Positions 54,170-62,365 of a DNA stretch of 64,000 nucleotides are shown one piece after another. The position numbers were made by a program, and so were the translations under genes. Under the pieces are notes generated by a model, which saw nothing but the letters and a program-made list of their open reading frames with translations, had not been told where the DNA came from and made no database searches. Location of the stretch: NCBI RefSeq assembly GCF_019263805.1, contig NZ_CP079195.1, positions 127,501 to 191,500 of the forward strand, in the 5' to 3' direction. The first letter of the stretch is position 1. Each line of letters begins with the position of its first letter. This stretch comes from Polaribacter sp. NJDZ03 (GTDB taxonomy: Bacteria; Bacteroidota; Bacteroidia; Flavobacteriales; Flavobacteriaceae).

Positions 54170-54511
54170 TTAAATAATGTCTAGAATAGCTTCTGTTGGT
54201 CTACCAATAACGGCTTTGTTATTGTTTATTACAATAGGACGCTCTATTAACTTAGGGTTTTCTACCATTGCATTAATTATTTCTGCATCTGAAAGTTCTT
54301 TTCCTTTGTAGTTTTCTTTCCATATTTTTTCTGTTTTTCTAACTAATTGAATAGGAGTGATGCCTAACAACTTAATGATTTCTGTAAGTTCTTTTTCTGT
54401 TGGAACGTTTTCTAAATATTTTACGATCTCAAATTCTTTTTTAGAGTTTTCTAAAATTTCTACGCCTTGTCTAGATTTAGAACAACGTGGATTGTGGTAT
54501 ATTTTTATCAT
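54170..54511 (-). CDS. arsC: Arsenate reductase / Spx-family thioredoxin-fold protein
   Basis: 113 residues from MIKIYHNPRCSKSRQGVEIL. The catalytic Cys is in NPRCSKSRQ and the Arg block RPIVINNNKAVIGRP near the C-terminus is as in the ArsC (glutaredoxin-coupled) and YfgD families. ArsC reduces arsenate to arsenite; the YfgD branch has unknown substrate. No arsB or arsR is adjacent, so arsenic function is not certain. A heptamer repeat separates it from prfB upstream. Confidence 0.8.
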   Translation of the reverse strand: MIKIYHNPRCSKSRQGVEILENSKKEFEIVKYLENVPTEKELTEIIKLLGITPIQLVRKTEKIWKENYKGKELSDAEIINAMVENPKLIERPIVINNNKAVIGRPTEAILDII

Positions 54512-54600
54512 TTTTTTAAGTTTCAAAGTTTCAAAGTTAAAATGTTTAGTATTTAATTTACTTGTCTGTAGTATACTTGTTTCTAACTTTTTTATTTTTG

Positions 54601-54655
54601 CTAACTGCTAACTGCTAACTGCTAACTGCTAACTGCTAACTGCTAACTGCTAACT
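54601..54655 (+). repeat. Heptanucleotide microsatellite (CTAACTG)x7.9
   Basis: Seven full copies of CTAACTG plus a partial copy. The last copy supplies the prfB stop codon (TAG on the minus strand at 54650-54652). Because 7 is not a multiple of 3, the run puts TAG or TAA in all three frames of the prfB strand. It separates prfB from the arsC-like gene. Confidence 0.95.
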
Positions 54656-55744
54656 ATCTTTCTGTCCGTTTAACATTAAATAAGATTTTAAAAACGGATT
54701 TATATCACCATTCATTACATTATCTACATTACCCGTTTCGTGACCCGTTCTTACATCTTTTACCAATTTATAAGGGTGCATTACGTAATTACGTATTTGG
54801 CTACCCCATTCTGTTTTTAGCTTTCCAGATTCAATCTCGTCTCTTGTTGCTTGTTGTTTTTGCAATTCAATTTCGTACAACTGAGATTTTAGCATTTTTA
54901 ATGCTGTTGCTCTATTATCGTGCTGAGAACGTGAGTTGGAACAAGAAATCTGAATTCCGGTTGGCTTATGCGTTAACTGAACTTTTGTTTCTACTTTGTT
55001 TACATTTTGTCCGCCAGCACCACTAGAACGTGCGGTTACAATTTCTATATCTGCCGGATTAATTTCTATTTCTATAGAATCATCGGCAACAGGGAAAACA
55101 TAGACAGACCCAAAGGTTGTGTGACGTTTTCCGTTAGAATCGAAAGGTGAAATACGTACCAAACGGTGCACGCCGTTTTCTCCTTTTAGCCACCCAAAAG
55201 CATAATCTCCTTCTATTTCTATCGTTATGGTTTTAATACCAACCACATCGCCAGCTTGATAATTAAGTGTCTTTAATTTAAAACCTTGCTTTTCTGCCCA
55301 CATAGTATACATTCTAGACAACATTTCTACCCAGTCGCAACTTTCTGTTCCGCCTGCACCTGCATTAATTTGTACGGTAGCAGACAATACATCTCCTTCG
55401 TCGGATAACATATTTTTAAACTCTAAATCTTCTAAAAATGTACTTGCTTTTTCAAATTGTTCTACAACTTCTGCTTCTTCAACTTCACCTTCTTTGTAAA
55501 ATTCATATAAAACATTTACATCTTCATTTAAAGTGATGGTTTTATAATAATCTTCTACCCACTTTTTCTTTAAACGAAGTTCTTTCATAAAAACTTCTGC
55601 TTCTTTAGGATTGTTCCAAAAATCTGGATCTACCGTTTTCTCTTCTTCATTGGCTATTTCAATCAGTTTTTTATCAATCTCTAAATAAGATTTTAACTTT
55701 TCAATTCTTTCGGCAATATCTTTAAGTTGTTCTTGTGTAATCAT
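54650..55744 (-). CDS. prfB: Peptide chain release factor 2
   Basis: 364 residues. The GGQ motif is [16 protein letters not shown], and the RF2 stop-recognition tripeptide SPF is in [17 protein letters not shown]. The region around residues 18-26 ([12 protein letters not shown]) has no in-frame TGA, so the programmed +1 frameshift of most bacteria is absent and the whole gene is one frame. Its stop codon lies inside the microsatellite. Confidence 0.97.
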   Translation of the reverse strand: MITQEQLKDIAERIEKLKSYLEIDKKLIEIANEEEKTVDPDFWNNPKEAEVFMKELRLKKKWVEDYYKTITLNEDVNVLYEFYKEGEVEEAEVVEQFEKASTFLEDLEFKNMLSDEGDVLSATVQINAGAGGTESCDWVEMLSRMYTMWAEKQGFKLKTLNYQAGDVVGIKTITIEIEGDYAFGWLKGENGVHRLVRISPFDSNGKRHTTFGSVYVFPVADDSIEIEINPADIEIVTARSSGAGGQNVNKVETKVQLTHKPTGIQISCSNSRSQHDNRATALKMLKSQLYEIELQKQQATRDEIESGKLKTEWGSQIRNYVMHPYKLVKDVRTGHETGNVDNVMNGDINPFLKSYLMLNGQKDS

Positions 55745-55833
55745 AGGTTCAACAAAAATAAATGAAATTTTAAGAATTCTTGTTTTAAAAGTTGATAGTT
55801 ATTTTATAGATTTATCAAAAATTAGAATAAAGA

Positions 55834-56853
55834 ATGATAATAGACTTAATTTCCGATACTGTTACCAAGCCGTCAAAAGAAATGTTAGCTGCAATGATGA
55901 AGGCAAAAGTTGGTGATGATGTTTTTAAAATGGATCCAACCACCAATGCTTTACAAGAAAAAGCTGCAAAATTATTCGGAATGGAAGACGCCTTATTTTT
56001 TCCTTCTGGTACAATGGCTAACCAAACAGCAATAAAATTACATACACAACCGGGTGATAAATTAATTTGTGATAAGTATGCACATGTTTATAATTATGAA
56101 GGTGGTGGAGCAGCCTTTAATTCTGGAGTAACCTGTAAGTTAATTGACGGCAATAGAGGTATGTTTACAGCTGCACAATTGCAAGATGCTATTGCAGAAG
56201 GTTTTGGTATTCATACACCATTTGCAAGTTTGGTTTGTATAGAAAATACAACAAACAAAGGTGGAGGAGCATGTTGGGATTTTTCTGAATTAGAAAAATT
56301 ACAGAAAATATCTAAAGATAATAAGTTAGCTTTTCATTTAGACGGAGCTCGTTTATTTAATGCAATGGTTGCCAAAAATGAAACACCAAAACAATATGGA
56401 GAGTTATTTGACACAATTTCTATATGTTTATCAAAAGGATTAGGAGCACCGATTGGTTCTATTTTATTAGGTTCTAAAGCACATATTGCAAAAGCTTTAC
56501 GCATTAGAAAATTATTGGGTGGTGCAATGAGACAAGTTGGTTTTTTAGCCGCAGCAGGAATTTATGCTTTAGACAATCATGTAGAAAGATTAGCAGAAGA
56601 CCATAAAAAAGCAAAAGAAATAGGTACTGTTTTAGAGTCAGTTTCTTATGTTACAAAAGTAGAAGAGATAGAAACTAATATTGTTATTTTTTATGTAGAT
56701 GAAAAAATAGGAGCAGAGAAGTTTATCCAAAAAATGGAAGCAAAAAATATTCTTTTAACGCCAATGGGACAAGGAAGAATAAGGATTGTTACACATTTAG
56801 ATTATACAGACAAAATGCATGAAATTCTTTTAAGAGAATTAAAAAATTTCTAA
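55834..56853 (+). CDS. ltaE: Low-specificity L-threonine aldolase
   Basis: 339 residues, PLP fold type I. Substrate loop LISDTVTKPSKEMLAAMMKAKVGDDVF, the His in KYAHVYNYEGGG, HLDGARLFNAMV, and the PLP Lys in CLSKGLGAPIGSILLG. It cleaves threonine or allo-threonine to glycine and acetaldehyde. The stop overlaps by three bases the stop of the convergent OM protein gene. Confidence 0.95.
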   Translation: MIIDLISDTVTKPSKEMLAAMMKAKVGDDVFKMDPTTNALQEKAAKLFGMEDALFFPSGTMANQTAIKLHTQPGDKLICDKYAHVYNYEGGGAAFNSGVTCKLIDGNRGMFTAAQLQDAIAEGFGIHTPFASLVCIENTTNKGGGACWDFSELEKLQKISKDNKLAFHLDGARLFNAMVAKNETPKQYGELFDTISICLSKGLGAPIGSILLGSKAHIAKALRIRKLLGGAMRQVGFLAAAGIYALDNHVERLAEDHKKAKEIGTVLESVSYVTKVEEIETNIVIFYVDEKIGAEKFIQKMEAKNILLTPMGQGRIRIVTHLDYTDKMHEILLRELKNF

Positions 56854-57332
56854 AAGTAAAATCGGACTATTGGTGAAAAAGCAGAAGCATAAACGCTTCT
56901 GTTGTCATACAAAATATCATATCTAATACCAACAGCAAAACGCCCAGTATTATAAGCTGCACCTAAATATAAGGCAGGAAAACTTCTTGTTGTGCTATTT
57001 GAGTTTTCTGAAATCTTTGCAAAAGATTGTTCAAATTCTCCAGAAAGTTGAATACCTATGTTTGGTATTTGGTATAATGAAATTATACTGGCGCCATAAA
57101 CATTGGTTTTTTGTTCTTGGTATTTACTATAAATATAGGTTAAACCTGTACCTAAAGCAAAACCATTGTCAAAATTATAAATGGCACTCGGAGAAATACC
57201 AATGGTTGTTTGCGAACCAAAACTCATACTTACACCACCACCAAACTGTACATTGTCCCAAAAATCTAGGTTTTCTTGAGAAATCATTGTAAAAGAGCAA
57301 CTTAAAAACAAGAATAGAAAATATTTTTTCAT
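56850..57332 (-). CDS. Small secreted beta-barrel-like protein
   Basis: 160 residues with signal peptide MKKYFLFLFLSCSFTMISQ. The mature part is beta-rich with alternating aromatic and polar residues (GGGVSMSFGSQTTIGISPSA, then YLGAAYNTGRFAVGIRYDIL) and ends AFSPIVRFYF with a terminal aromatic, as in outer-membrane barrels. Databases often carry the misleading name alpha-ketoglutarate decarboxylase for this family. It is third in the sigma-factor operon, eight bases after the preceding gene. Confidence 0.65.
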   Translation of the reverse strand: MKKYFLFLFLSCSFTMISQENLDFWDNVQFGGGVSMSFGSQTTIGISPSAIYNFDNGFALGTGLTYIYSKYQEQKTNVYGASIISLYQIPNIGIQLSGEFEQSFAKISENSNSTTRSFPALYLGAAYNTGRFAVGIRYDILYDNRSVYASAFSPIVRFYF

Positions 57333-57340
57333 AGTAAAAA

Positions 57341-57955
57341 TTAATTAGGTTCGTCTAATTTAGCTAATTCTTTGTAATTTCTGTTTAATTTTTTCAATAA
57401 AATACCATATAACAATTGATAAAAGAGCCACAATACACCTAATATTACTAAAGTAATGACTAGCGTTAACAGAATTGTTAAAAATATTTGCTTAGTTTCT
57501 AAATCTTCAAATTTAAAATTTATTTCTGCTACCATTACAATAATCATCATTAATGCAATGTAAACTAAATTGAATAAGACATAGTTTCTTACTGTTTTTC
57601 TTGTTTTAAGAATTTTTTTCATCAACTTTTTAGTTGAATCGATGGTAGAAATACTTTTGTAATTCTTATAGAACATTACTAAAAAATAGAACAAAATTAT
57701 ATATGCTAAAACTTGAGAATAATAAACAAAATTCATTAATCCAATTTTTTCATATTCGTCATAAGCCTCTTTCATATCTAAGAAAAAGTACATAGAATTT
57801 AAAAATAAAAATTCTAAAATACCAATAATAAAGATCCATTTTACAATAGATGATGACTTAGATTTAGCCATTTTGTAGATATCAACAGACGAAAATTTAT
57901 TTCCTTCTTCTGGCTGATTTTCCCACGTTTTTTTATATTTATCTAATAAATCCAT
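57341..57955 (-). CDS. Membrane protein, candidate anti-sigma factor
   Basis: 204 residues. The N-terminus MDLLDKYKKTWENQPEEGNK is a short cytoplasmic segment of the kind that binds ECF sigma factors. Four hydrophobic segments follow (around 36-56, 75-95, 112-138 and 150-185). Its start is four bases after the stop of the sigma-factor gene, a position usual for anti-sigma factors. The family itself I do not recognise, so the role rests on position and the N-terminal segment. Confidence 0.6.
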   Translation of the reverse strand: MDLLDKYKKTWENQPEEGNKFSSVDIYKMAKSKSSSIVKWIFIIGILEFLFLNSMYFFLDMKEAYDEYEKIGLMNFVYYSQVLAYIILFYFLVMFYKNYKSISTIDSTKKLMKKILKTRKTVRNYVLFNLVYIALMMIIVMVAEINFKFEDLETKQIFLTILLTLVITLVILGVLWLFYQLLYGILLKKLNRNYKELAKLDEPN

Positions 57956-57959
57956 GCTG

Positions 57960-58454
57960 TTATGGCTTTAAAATGTTTTTTAATTTCTCTTTTGCTCTAT
58001 TCATTTTTACTCTTGCATTTACAGATGAAATTCCTAATGTTTCAGAAATTTCTTTGTAAGGTTTGTCTTCAAGATATAAAAATATCAACGCCTTGTCAAT
58101 ATCATTCAATTGATGAATCGCTTGGTACAGGGCTTTTAATTGTACCTCTTCTGTATCATCATAATCCGTCGCTTTTATTTTATAAGCAAAATCACTAATA
58201 TCTTGTGTTTTAACTCTTCTTGTAGATTTTCTATACAACGAAATTGCTGTATTTAAAGCTACTCTATACATCCAGGTACTAAATTTAGAATCTCCTCTAA
58301 ACTTTGGGTAGTTTTTCCAAAGTTGAATGGTTATCTCTTGAAATAAATCATTATGAGCACTTTGGTTTGTAGTATAAATTCTACAAATTTTATGAGCAAT
58401 ATTCTGGTTTTTTTCAAAGTCCAATAAAAAGTTTTTCTCTAAATCTTTTTGCAC
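57960..58454 (-). CDS. ECF RNA polymerase sigma factor
   Basis: 164 residues. Sigma region 2: IYTTNQSAHNDLFQEITIQLWKNYPKFRG, then FSTWMYRVALNTAISLYRK. Region 4: LNDIDKALIFLYLEDKPYKE and ISETLGISSVNARVKMNRAKEKLKNIL. It recruits RNA polymerase to a small regulon. First gene of an operon with a candidate anti-sigma protein and a barrel protein. It is divergent from the carotenoid regulator gene, which it may share control with. Confidence 0.93.
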   Translation of the reverse strand: MQKDLEKNFLLDFEKNQNIAHKICRIYTTNQSAHNDLFQEITIQLWKNYPKFRGDSKFSTWMYRVALNTAISLYRKSTRRVKTQDISDFAYKIKATDYDDTEEVQLKALYQAIHQLNDIDKALIFLYLEDKPYKEISETLGISSVNARVKMNRAKEKLKNILKP

Positions 58455-58544
58455 TTGTGTAAATTAGTTAGTTATCTATTAGTAGTGGAAAAGTACAAAT
58501 TGTTACATTTTAAATAAAAAATATTTTATTCTTTGTTTTTTCTT

Positions 58545-58552
58545 TAACTTTG
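58545..58552 (+). promoter_or_regulatory. Predicted -7 element of the carotenoid regulator gene
   Basis: TAACTTTG fits TAnnTTTG and ends 21 bp ahead of the TTG start codon. Two direct copies of TTGAAC (58553-58558 and 58574-58579), 21 bp apart, follow it, the second overlapping the start codon; they could be operator sites for autoregulation. Confidence 0.45.
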
Positions 58553-58573
58553 TTGAACCAAAAATAAAATATA

Positions 58574-59467
58574 TTGAACAATATTAAGTTAGATTTTACT
58601 ATTAAAGACCTAGAAAATATTTCTGGGATAAAAGCACATACAATTCGTATTTGGGAAAAGAGGTATAATCTTTTAGAACCTAAAAGAACCGAAACTAATA
58701 TTCGTTTTTATTCTAATGAAAATTTACAGAAACTTTTAAATATTGTTTTACTAAATAATAATGATTTTAAGATTTCTAAGATTGCAAAAATGTCTGATGA
58801 AGAACTAATTTTGCAAACTAGAGCATTAGCTTTTGGAAAATCTTTAAAAGATGAATCTATTAATGCTCTAAAACTATCGATGTTTCAGTTTGATAAACTC
58901 TTGTTTAATACCGTTTATCATAAGCTTTTAGAAGAAAAAACTTTCCAAGAAATTTTTAAAGAAGTGTTTATTCCTTTTTTAAATGATGTAGGTTTATTGT
59001 GGCAAACAGACACTTTAAAACCAGCACATGAGCATTTTATTTCTAATTTAATAGTACAGAAAATTCTTATAAATACAGAAGAACTACAGTTTAATATTTC
59101 TAATACAAGTAAAACATTTGTGTTGTTTTTACCAGAAAATGAAATTCATGAAATAGGACTTTTATATTTAAATTACGAACTTGTTTTAAGAGGGTTTCAT
59201 ACCGTATATTTAGGCCAAAGTTTGCCTTTAGATAATTTGGATTATTTTTTAGAGAGTAACAATGAAATTTGTTTTATTACCTCTTTAACAATAAAGCCTT
59301 ATGATGATAAAATAGAAGATTATTTTAAAGATATAGATGCTATGATACGTAATTCAGATAAAACGTTTATAGCAATTGGTCAAAAAGTGAACCTCGTAAA
59401 ACACTTAGATTTAAGTCCAAGAATTGAGTTATATGATGTTATAACCGATTTTTTAAAAATAATGTAA
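58574..59467 (+). CDS. MerR-family, CarH/LitR-like cobalamin-binding photoregulator
   Basis: 297 residues, starting at TTG (no ATG nearby in frame). The N-terminal MerR winged helix (TIKDLENISGIKAHTIRIWEKRYNLL, residues about 9-34) binds DNA. The middle four-helix domain ends in W143-QTDTLKPAH-E153-H154, the Wx9EH motif that caps adenosylcobalamin in CarH. The C-terminal domain has E190-I-H192-EI-G195, the ExHxxG form of the B12 lower-ligand motif. So a light-sensing repressor of the carotenoid genes is expected: bound as a tetramer in the dark and released by light. It is 58 bp upstream of crtI in the same direction. Confidence 0.88.
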   Translation: MNNIKLDFTIKDLENISGIKAHTIRIWEKRYNLLEPKRTETNIRFYSNENLQKLLNIVLLNNNDFKISKIAKMSDEELILQTRALAFGKSLKDESINALKLSMFQFDKLLFNTVYHKLLEEKTFQEIFKEVFIPFLNDVGLLWQTDTLKPAHEHFISNLIVQKILINTEELQFNISNTSKTFVLFLPENEIHEIGLLYLNYELVLRGFHTVYLGQSLPLDNLDYFLESNNEICFITSLTIKPYDDKIEDYFKDIDAMIRNSDKTFIAIGQKVNLVKHLDLSPRIELYDVITDFLKIM

Positions 59468-59486
59468 TTTGATATTTTCAATTTTA

Positions 59487-59516
59487 TGTTTAATAAAATT
59501 GTATATTTGTTAAACA
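59487..59516 (+). promoter_or_regulatory. crtI promoter with a spanning dyad (candidate CarH operator)
   Basis: The -7 element TATATTTG is at 59502-59509. Around it lie perfect dyad arms TGTTTAA (59487-59493) and TTAAACA (59510-59516), with centres 23 bp apart, about two helical turns. MerR-type and CarH-type proteins bind sites that overlap promoters in this way. ATG follows 10 bp after the right arm. Confidence 0.55.
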
Positions 59517-59525
59517 AAATTAAAA

Positions 59526-60992
59526 ATGAATAAGAAAATTTATATAATAGGATCAGGCTTTTCTGCTTTATCTGCTTCTTGCTATCTAGCAAAAGCAGGG
59601 TATGAAGTTATTGTTTTAGAAAAAAATGATAGTTTAGGAGGTAGAGCAAGACAGTACAAAAAAGATGGTTTTACTTTTGATATTGGTCCGTCTTGGTACT
59701 GGATGCCAGATGTTTTTGAGCGTTTTTTTGCTGATTTTGGTAAAAAACCATCCGATTATTATACGTTAGATAAATTAAATCCTGGTTATGAAGTTTATTT
59801 TGGAGAAAATTCATCTGTTAAAATAGCAAGTGAATTAAAAGATATTTATAAACTTTTTGAAGATGAAGAAAAAGGAAGTGCCAAGCATTTAAAAACTTTT
59901 TTAGATTCAGCAAAATCTAATTATGATACAGCTATAAAAGATTTGGTATATCAACCAGGAGTTTCTCCTTTAGAATTGGTAAATACAACAACTATTGCAA
60001 GAGTTTCTCAGTTTTTTTCAACCATAAGAAAACAAGTTAGAAAAGATATAAAAAGTGAAAAATTAATTAAGATTTTAGAATTTCCGGTATTGTTTTTAGG
60101 TGCAAAACCAAATAACACTCCTGCATTTTATAATTTTATGAATTATGCAGATTTCGGACTCGGAACCTGGCATCCAAGAGGAGGGATGTATACCGTTATA
60201 GAAGGTATGGTATCTTTAGCTAAAAGTTTAGGGGTAAGGTTTCAAACAAGTGCAAATGTTGAAAAAATTATAACTGATACAAATAAAAATGTAACCGGTT
60301 TATTGGTAAACGGAAAAGAAATTAAAACCGATTTAGTTTTAAGTGGAGCAGATTATCACCATACAGAAACTTTGTTAGATAAAAATGTAAGACAATATGC
60401 AGAGAGTTATTGGGAGAAAAAAACTTTTGCTCCATCTTCTTTATTGTTTTATGTTGGTTTTGATAAAAAAATAAAAAATGCAAGTCATCATACGTTGTTT
60501 TTTGATACCGATTTTGATGCACATGCTAAAGAAATTTATGACAATCCGCAATGGCCAACAGATCCTCTTTTTTATGCGAATTTTACATCTATTACAGATA
60601 AAACATCTGCACCAGAGGGTAAAGAAGCTGGTTTTTTCTTAATTCCGTTAGCTCCAGGAATAGAAGATACAGAAGAATTGAGAGAAGAATATTTTCATAA
60701 AATTATGGATCGGTTTGAGAAGCTAACAGATCAAGAAGTAAAAAAACATGTGTTGTTTAAAAAGTCTTTTTGTGTAAATGATTTTAAAAGTGAATACAAC
60801 TCTTACAAAGGAAATGCATACGGAATGGCAAATACACTTTTACAAACTGCTTTTTTAAGACCAAAAATTAAAAGTAGTAAAATAAAAAATTTGTATTTTA
60901 CTGGGCAGTTAACAGTTCCTGGTCCTGGAGTTCCTCCTGCTTTAATATCAGGAAAAATTGCATCAGAATTAATATTAAAAAAACAACTGTAA
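59526..60992 (+). CDS. crtI: Phytoene desaturase
   Basis: 488 residues. FAD-binding N-terminus IYIIGSGFSALSASCYLAKAGYEV, then VLEKNDSLGGRARQYKKDGF; C-terminal FTGQLTVPGPGVPPALISGK is the CrtI signature. It converts phytoene to lycopene. It is first in the crtI-crtB-crtZ-crtY run, only two bases before crtB. Confidence 0.95.
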   Translation: MNKKIYIIGSGFSALSASCYLAKAGYEVIVLEKNDSLGGRARQYKKDGFTFDIGPSWYWMPDVFERFFADFGKKPSDYYTLDKLNPGYEVYFGENSSVKIASELKDIYKLFEDEEKGSAKHLKTFLDSAKSNYDTAIKDLVYQPGVSPLELVNTTTIARVSQFFSTIRKQVRKDIKSEKLIKILEFPVLFLGAKPNNTPAFYNFMNYADFGLGTWHPRGGMYTVIEGMVSLAKSLGVRFQTSANVEKIITDTNKNVTGLLVNGKEIKTDLVLSGADYHHTETLLDKNVRQYAESYWEKKTFAPSSLLFYVGFDKKIKNASHHTLFFDTDFDAHAKEIYDNPQWPTDPLFYANFTSITDKTSAPEGKEAGFFLIPLAPGIEDTEELREEYFHKIMDRFEKLTDQEVKKHVLFKKSFCVNDFKSEYNSYKGNAYGMANTLLQTAFLRPKIKSSKIKNLYFTGQLTVPGPGVPPALISGKIASELILKKQL

Positions 60993-60994
60993 TT

Positions 60995-61837
60995 ATGAAA
61001 GAATTATTTGACAGCGTTTCTAGTGAGTGCAGTAAATTGGTTACCAAAAAATACAGCACTTCTTTTTCTTTAGCTGTAAATATGTTGTCTCCAAAAATTA
61101 GAACAGATATTTATAATATTTATGGTTTTGTGCGTTTTGCAGATGAAATTGTAGATTCTTTTCATGATTATGATAAGGAGCTTTTAATGGATCATTTTGA
61201 AAAAGATTATTATCTAGCAAAAGAGCTTGGTATTAGTCTAAACCCTATTTTAAATTCTTTTCATCAAACGGTTCATAAATACAAAATACCAGACAAAATG
61301 GTGCAAGCCTTTTTAAAAAGTATGAAAGCAGACTTATTTAAAACAGAATATCAAACGAAAGAGGAATATGATGCGTATATTTATGGTTCTGCAGATGTTG
61401 TTGGATTAATGTGTTTAAAGGTTTTTGTTGATGGTGACGATAAAAGATTTGATGAACTAAAGGATGCTGCTATGAGTTTAGGGTCTGCTTTTCAGAAAGT
61501 GAATTTTTTACGTGATTTAAAAGATGATTTTGAAGTGTTGAATCGCTCTTATTTTCCGAATATAAATTTAGGTGAATTAAATGCATCTTCTAAACAGTTG
61601 ATTATTGATGAAATTGAAGCAGATTTTGAATTTGCTTATCAAAACGGAATTCTTAAATTGCCTGTTGAAGCGAAGTTTGGTGTTTATATGGCATATCGAT
61701 ATTATAAAAGATTGCTTAAAAAATTAAAAGAAGTTCCATCAGAAAAAATTATGGATACTAGAATTCGTATATCAAATCCGATGAAAATAAATTTGTTAGC
61801 TAGAAGTTACGTAAAATATAAATTAAATATTATTTAA
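60995..61837 (+). CDS. crtB: Phytoene synthase
   Basis: 280 residues. First Asp-rich motif DEIVDSFHD and second motif NFLRDLKDDFEVLNRSYFP, both needed for binding two GGPP molecules through Mg2+. KKYSTSFSLAVNML precedes them. It makes phytoene. It shares TAATG with the next gene, so crtB and crtZ are translationally coupled. No GGPP synthase (crtE) is in the window. Confidence 0.95.
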   Translation: MKELFDSVSSECSKLVTKKYSTSFSLAVNMLSPKIRTDIYNIYGFVRFADEIVDSFHDYDKELLMDHFEKDYYLAKELGISLNPILNSFHQTVHKYKIPDKMVQAFLKSMKADLFKTEYQTKEEYDAYIYGSADVVGLMCLKVFVDGDDKRFDELKDAAMSLGSAFQKVNFLRDLKDDFEVLNRSYFPNINLGELNASSKQLIIDEIEADFEFAYQNGILKLPVEAKFGVYMAYRYYKRLLKKLKEVPSEKIMDTRIRISNPMKINLLARSYVKYKLNII

Positions 61838-62286
61838 TGGTCTTTGTTCTAATTACTTTAGGTGTTTTTCTTTTTATGGAATGTGTTTCTTGGTTTACAC
61901 ACAAATTTGTAATGCATGGTTTTGGTTGGTATTTGCATGCAGATCATCATCAGCCAAAATACCAAGGAATTTTTGAGAAAAACGATGCTTATTTTATTGT
62001 TTTTGCAATGCCAAGTATATTGCTTTTTTATTTTGGTACGTATACAGAATTTACGTTCTTGTTTTTTATAGGACTTGGAATTTTACTATACGGAATTGCT
62101 TACTTTTTAGTGCATGATGTTTTAATTCATCAACGTTTTAAATGGTTTAAACATACCAATAATCGTTACTTAAGAGGTTTGAGAAAAGCTCATAAAATGC
62201 ATCATAAGCATTTAGGAAAAGAAGAAGGAGAGTGCTTTGGAATGTTATTTGTACCGTTTAAATATTTTAAAAAACCAAAACTTTAA
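61837..62286 (+). CDS. crtZ: Beta-carotene hydroxylase
   Basis: 149 residues, a small di-iron membrane hydroxylase. The His motifs are FTHKFVMHGFGWYLHADHH, HDVLIHQRF and HKMHHKHLG. Four hydrophobic segments. It adds the 3 and 3' hydroxyl groups to beta-carotene, giving zeaxanthin. Its ATG overlaps the crtB stop codon (TAATG). Confidence 0.93.
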   Translation: MVFVLITLGVFLFMECVSWFTHKFVMHGFGWYLHADHHQPKYQGIFEKNDAYFIVFAMPSILLFYFGTYTEFTFLFFIGLGILLYGIAYFLVHDVLIHQRFKWFKHTNNRYLRGLRKAHKMHHKHLGKEEGECFGMLFVPFKYFKKPKL

Positions 62287-62365
62287 GGGTTTAGAACGTA
62301 TTGAATTTAAACTAATTTCCTGAAATTCTATCACTTATTACTAAACACACTACTGTATATCTATT

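Noticed and set aside
54650..55744. Programmed frameshift in prfB
   Set aside because: The reading frame is continuous with no TGA near codon 25.
56850..57332. Alpha-ketoglutarate decarboxylase, a name often attached to this family
   Set aside because: The protein has a signal peptide and barrel-like strands, and no enzyme motif.
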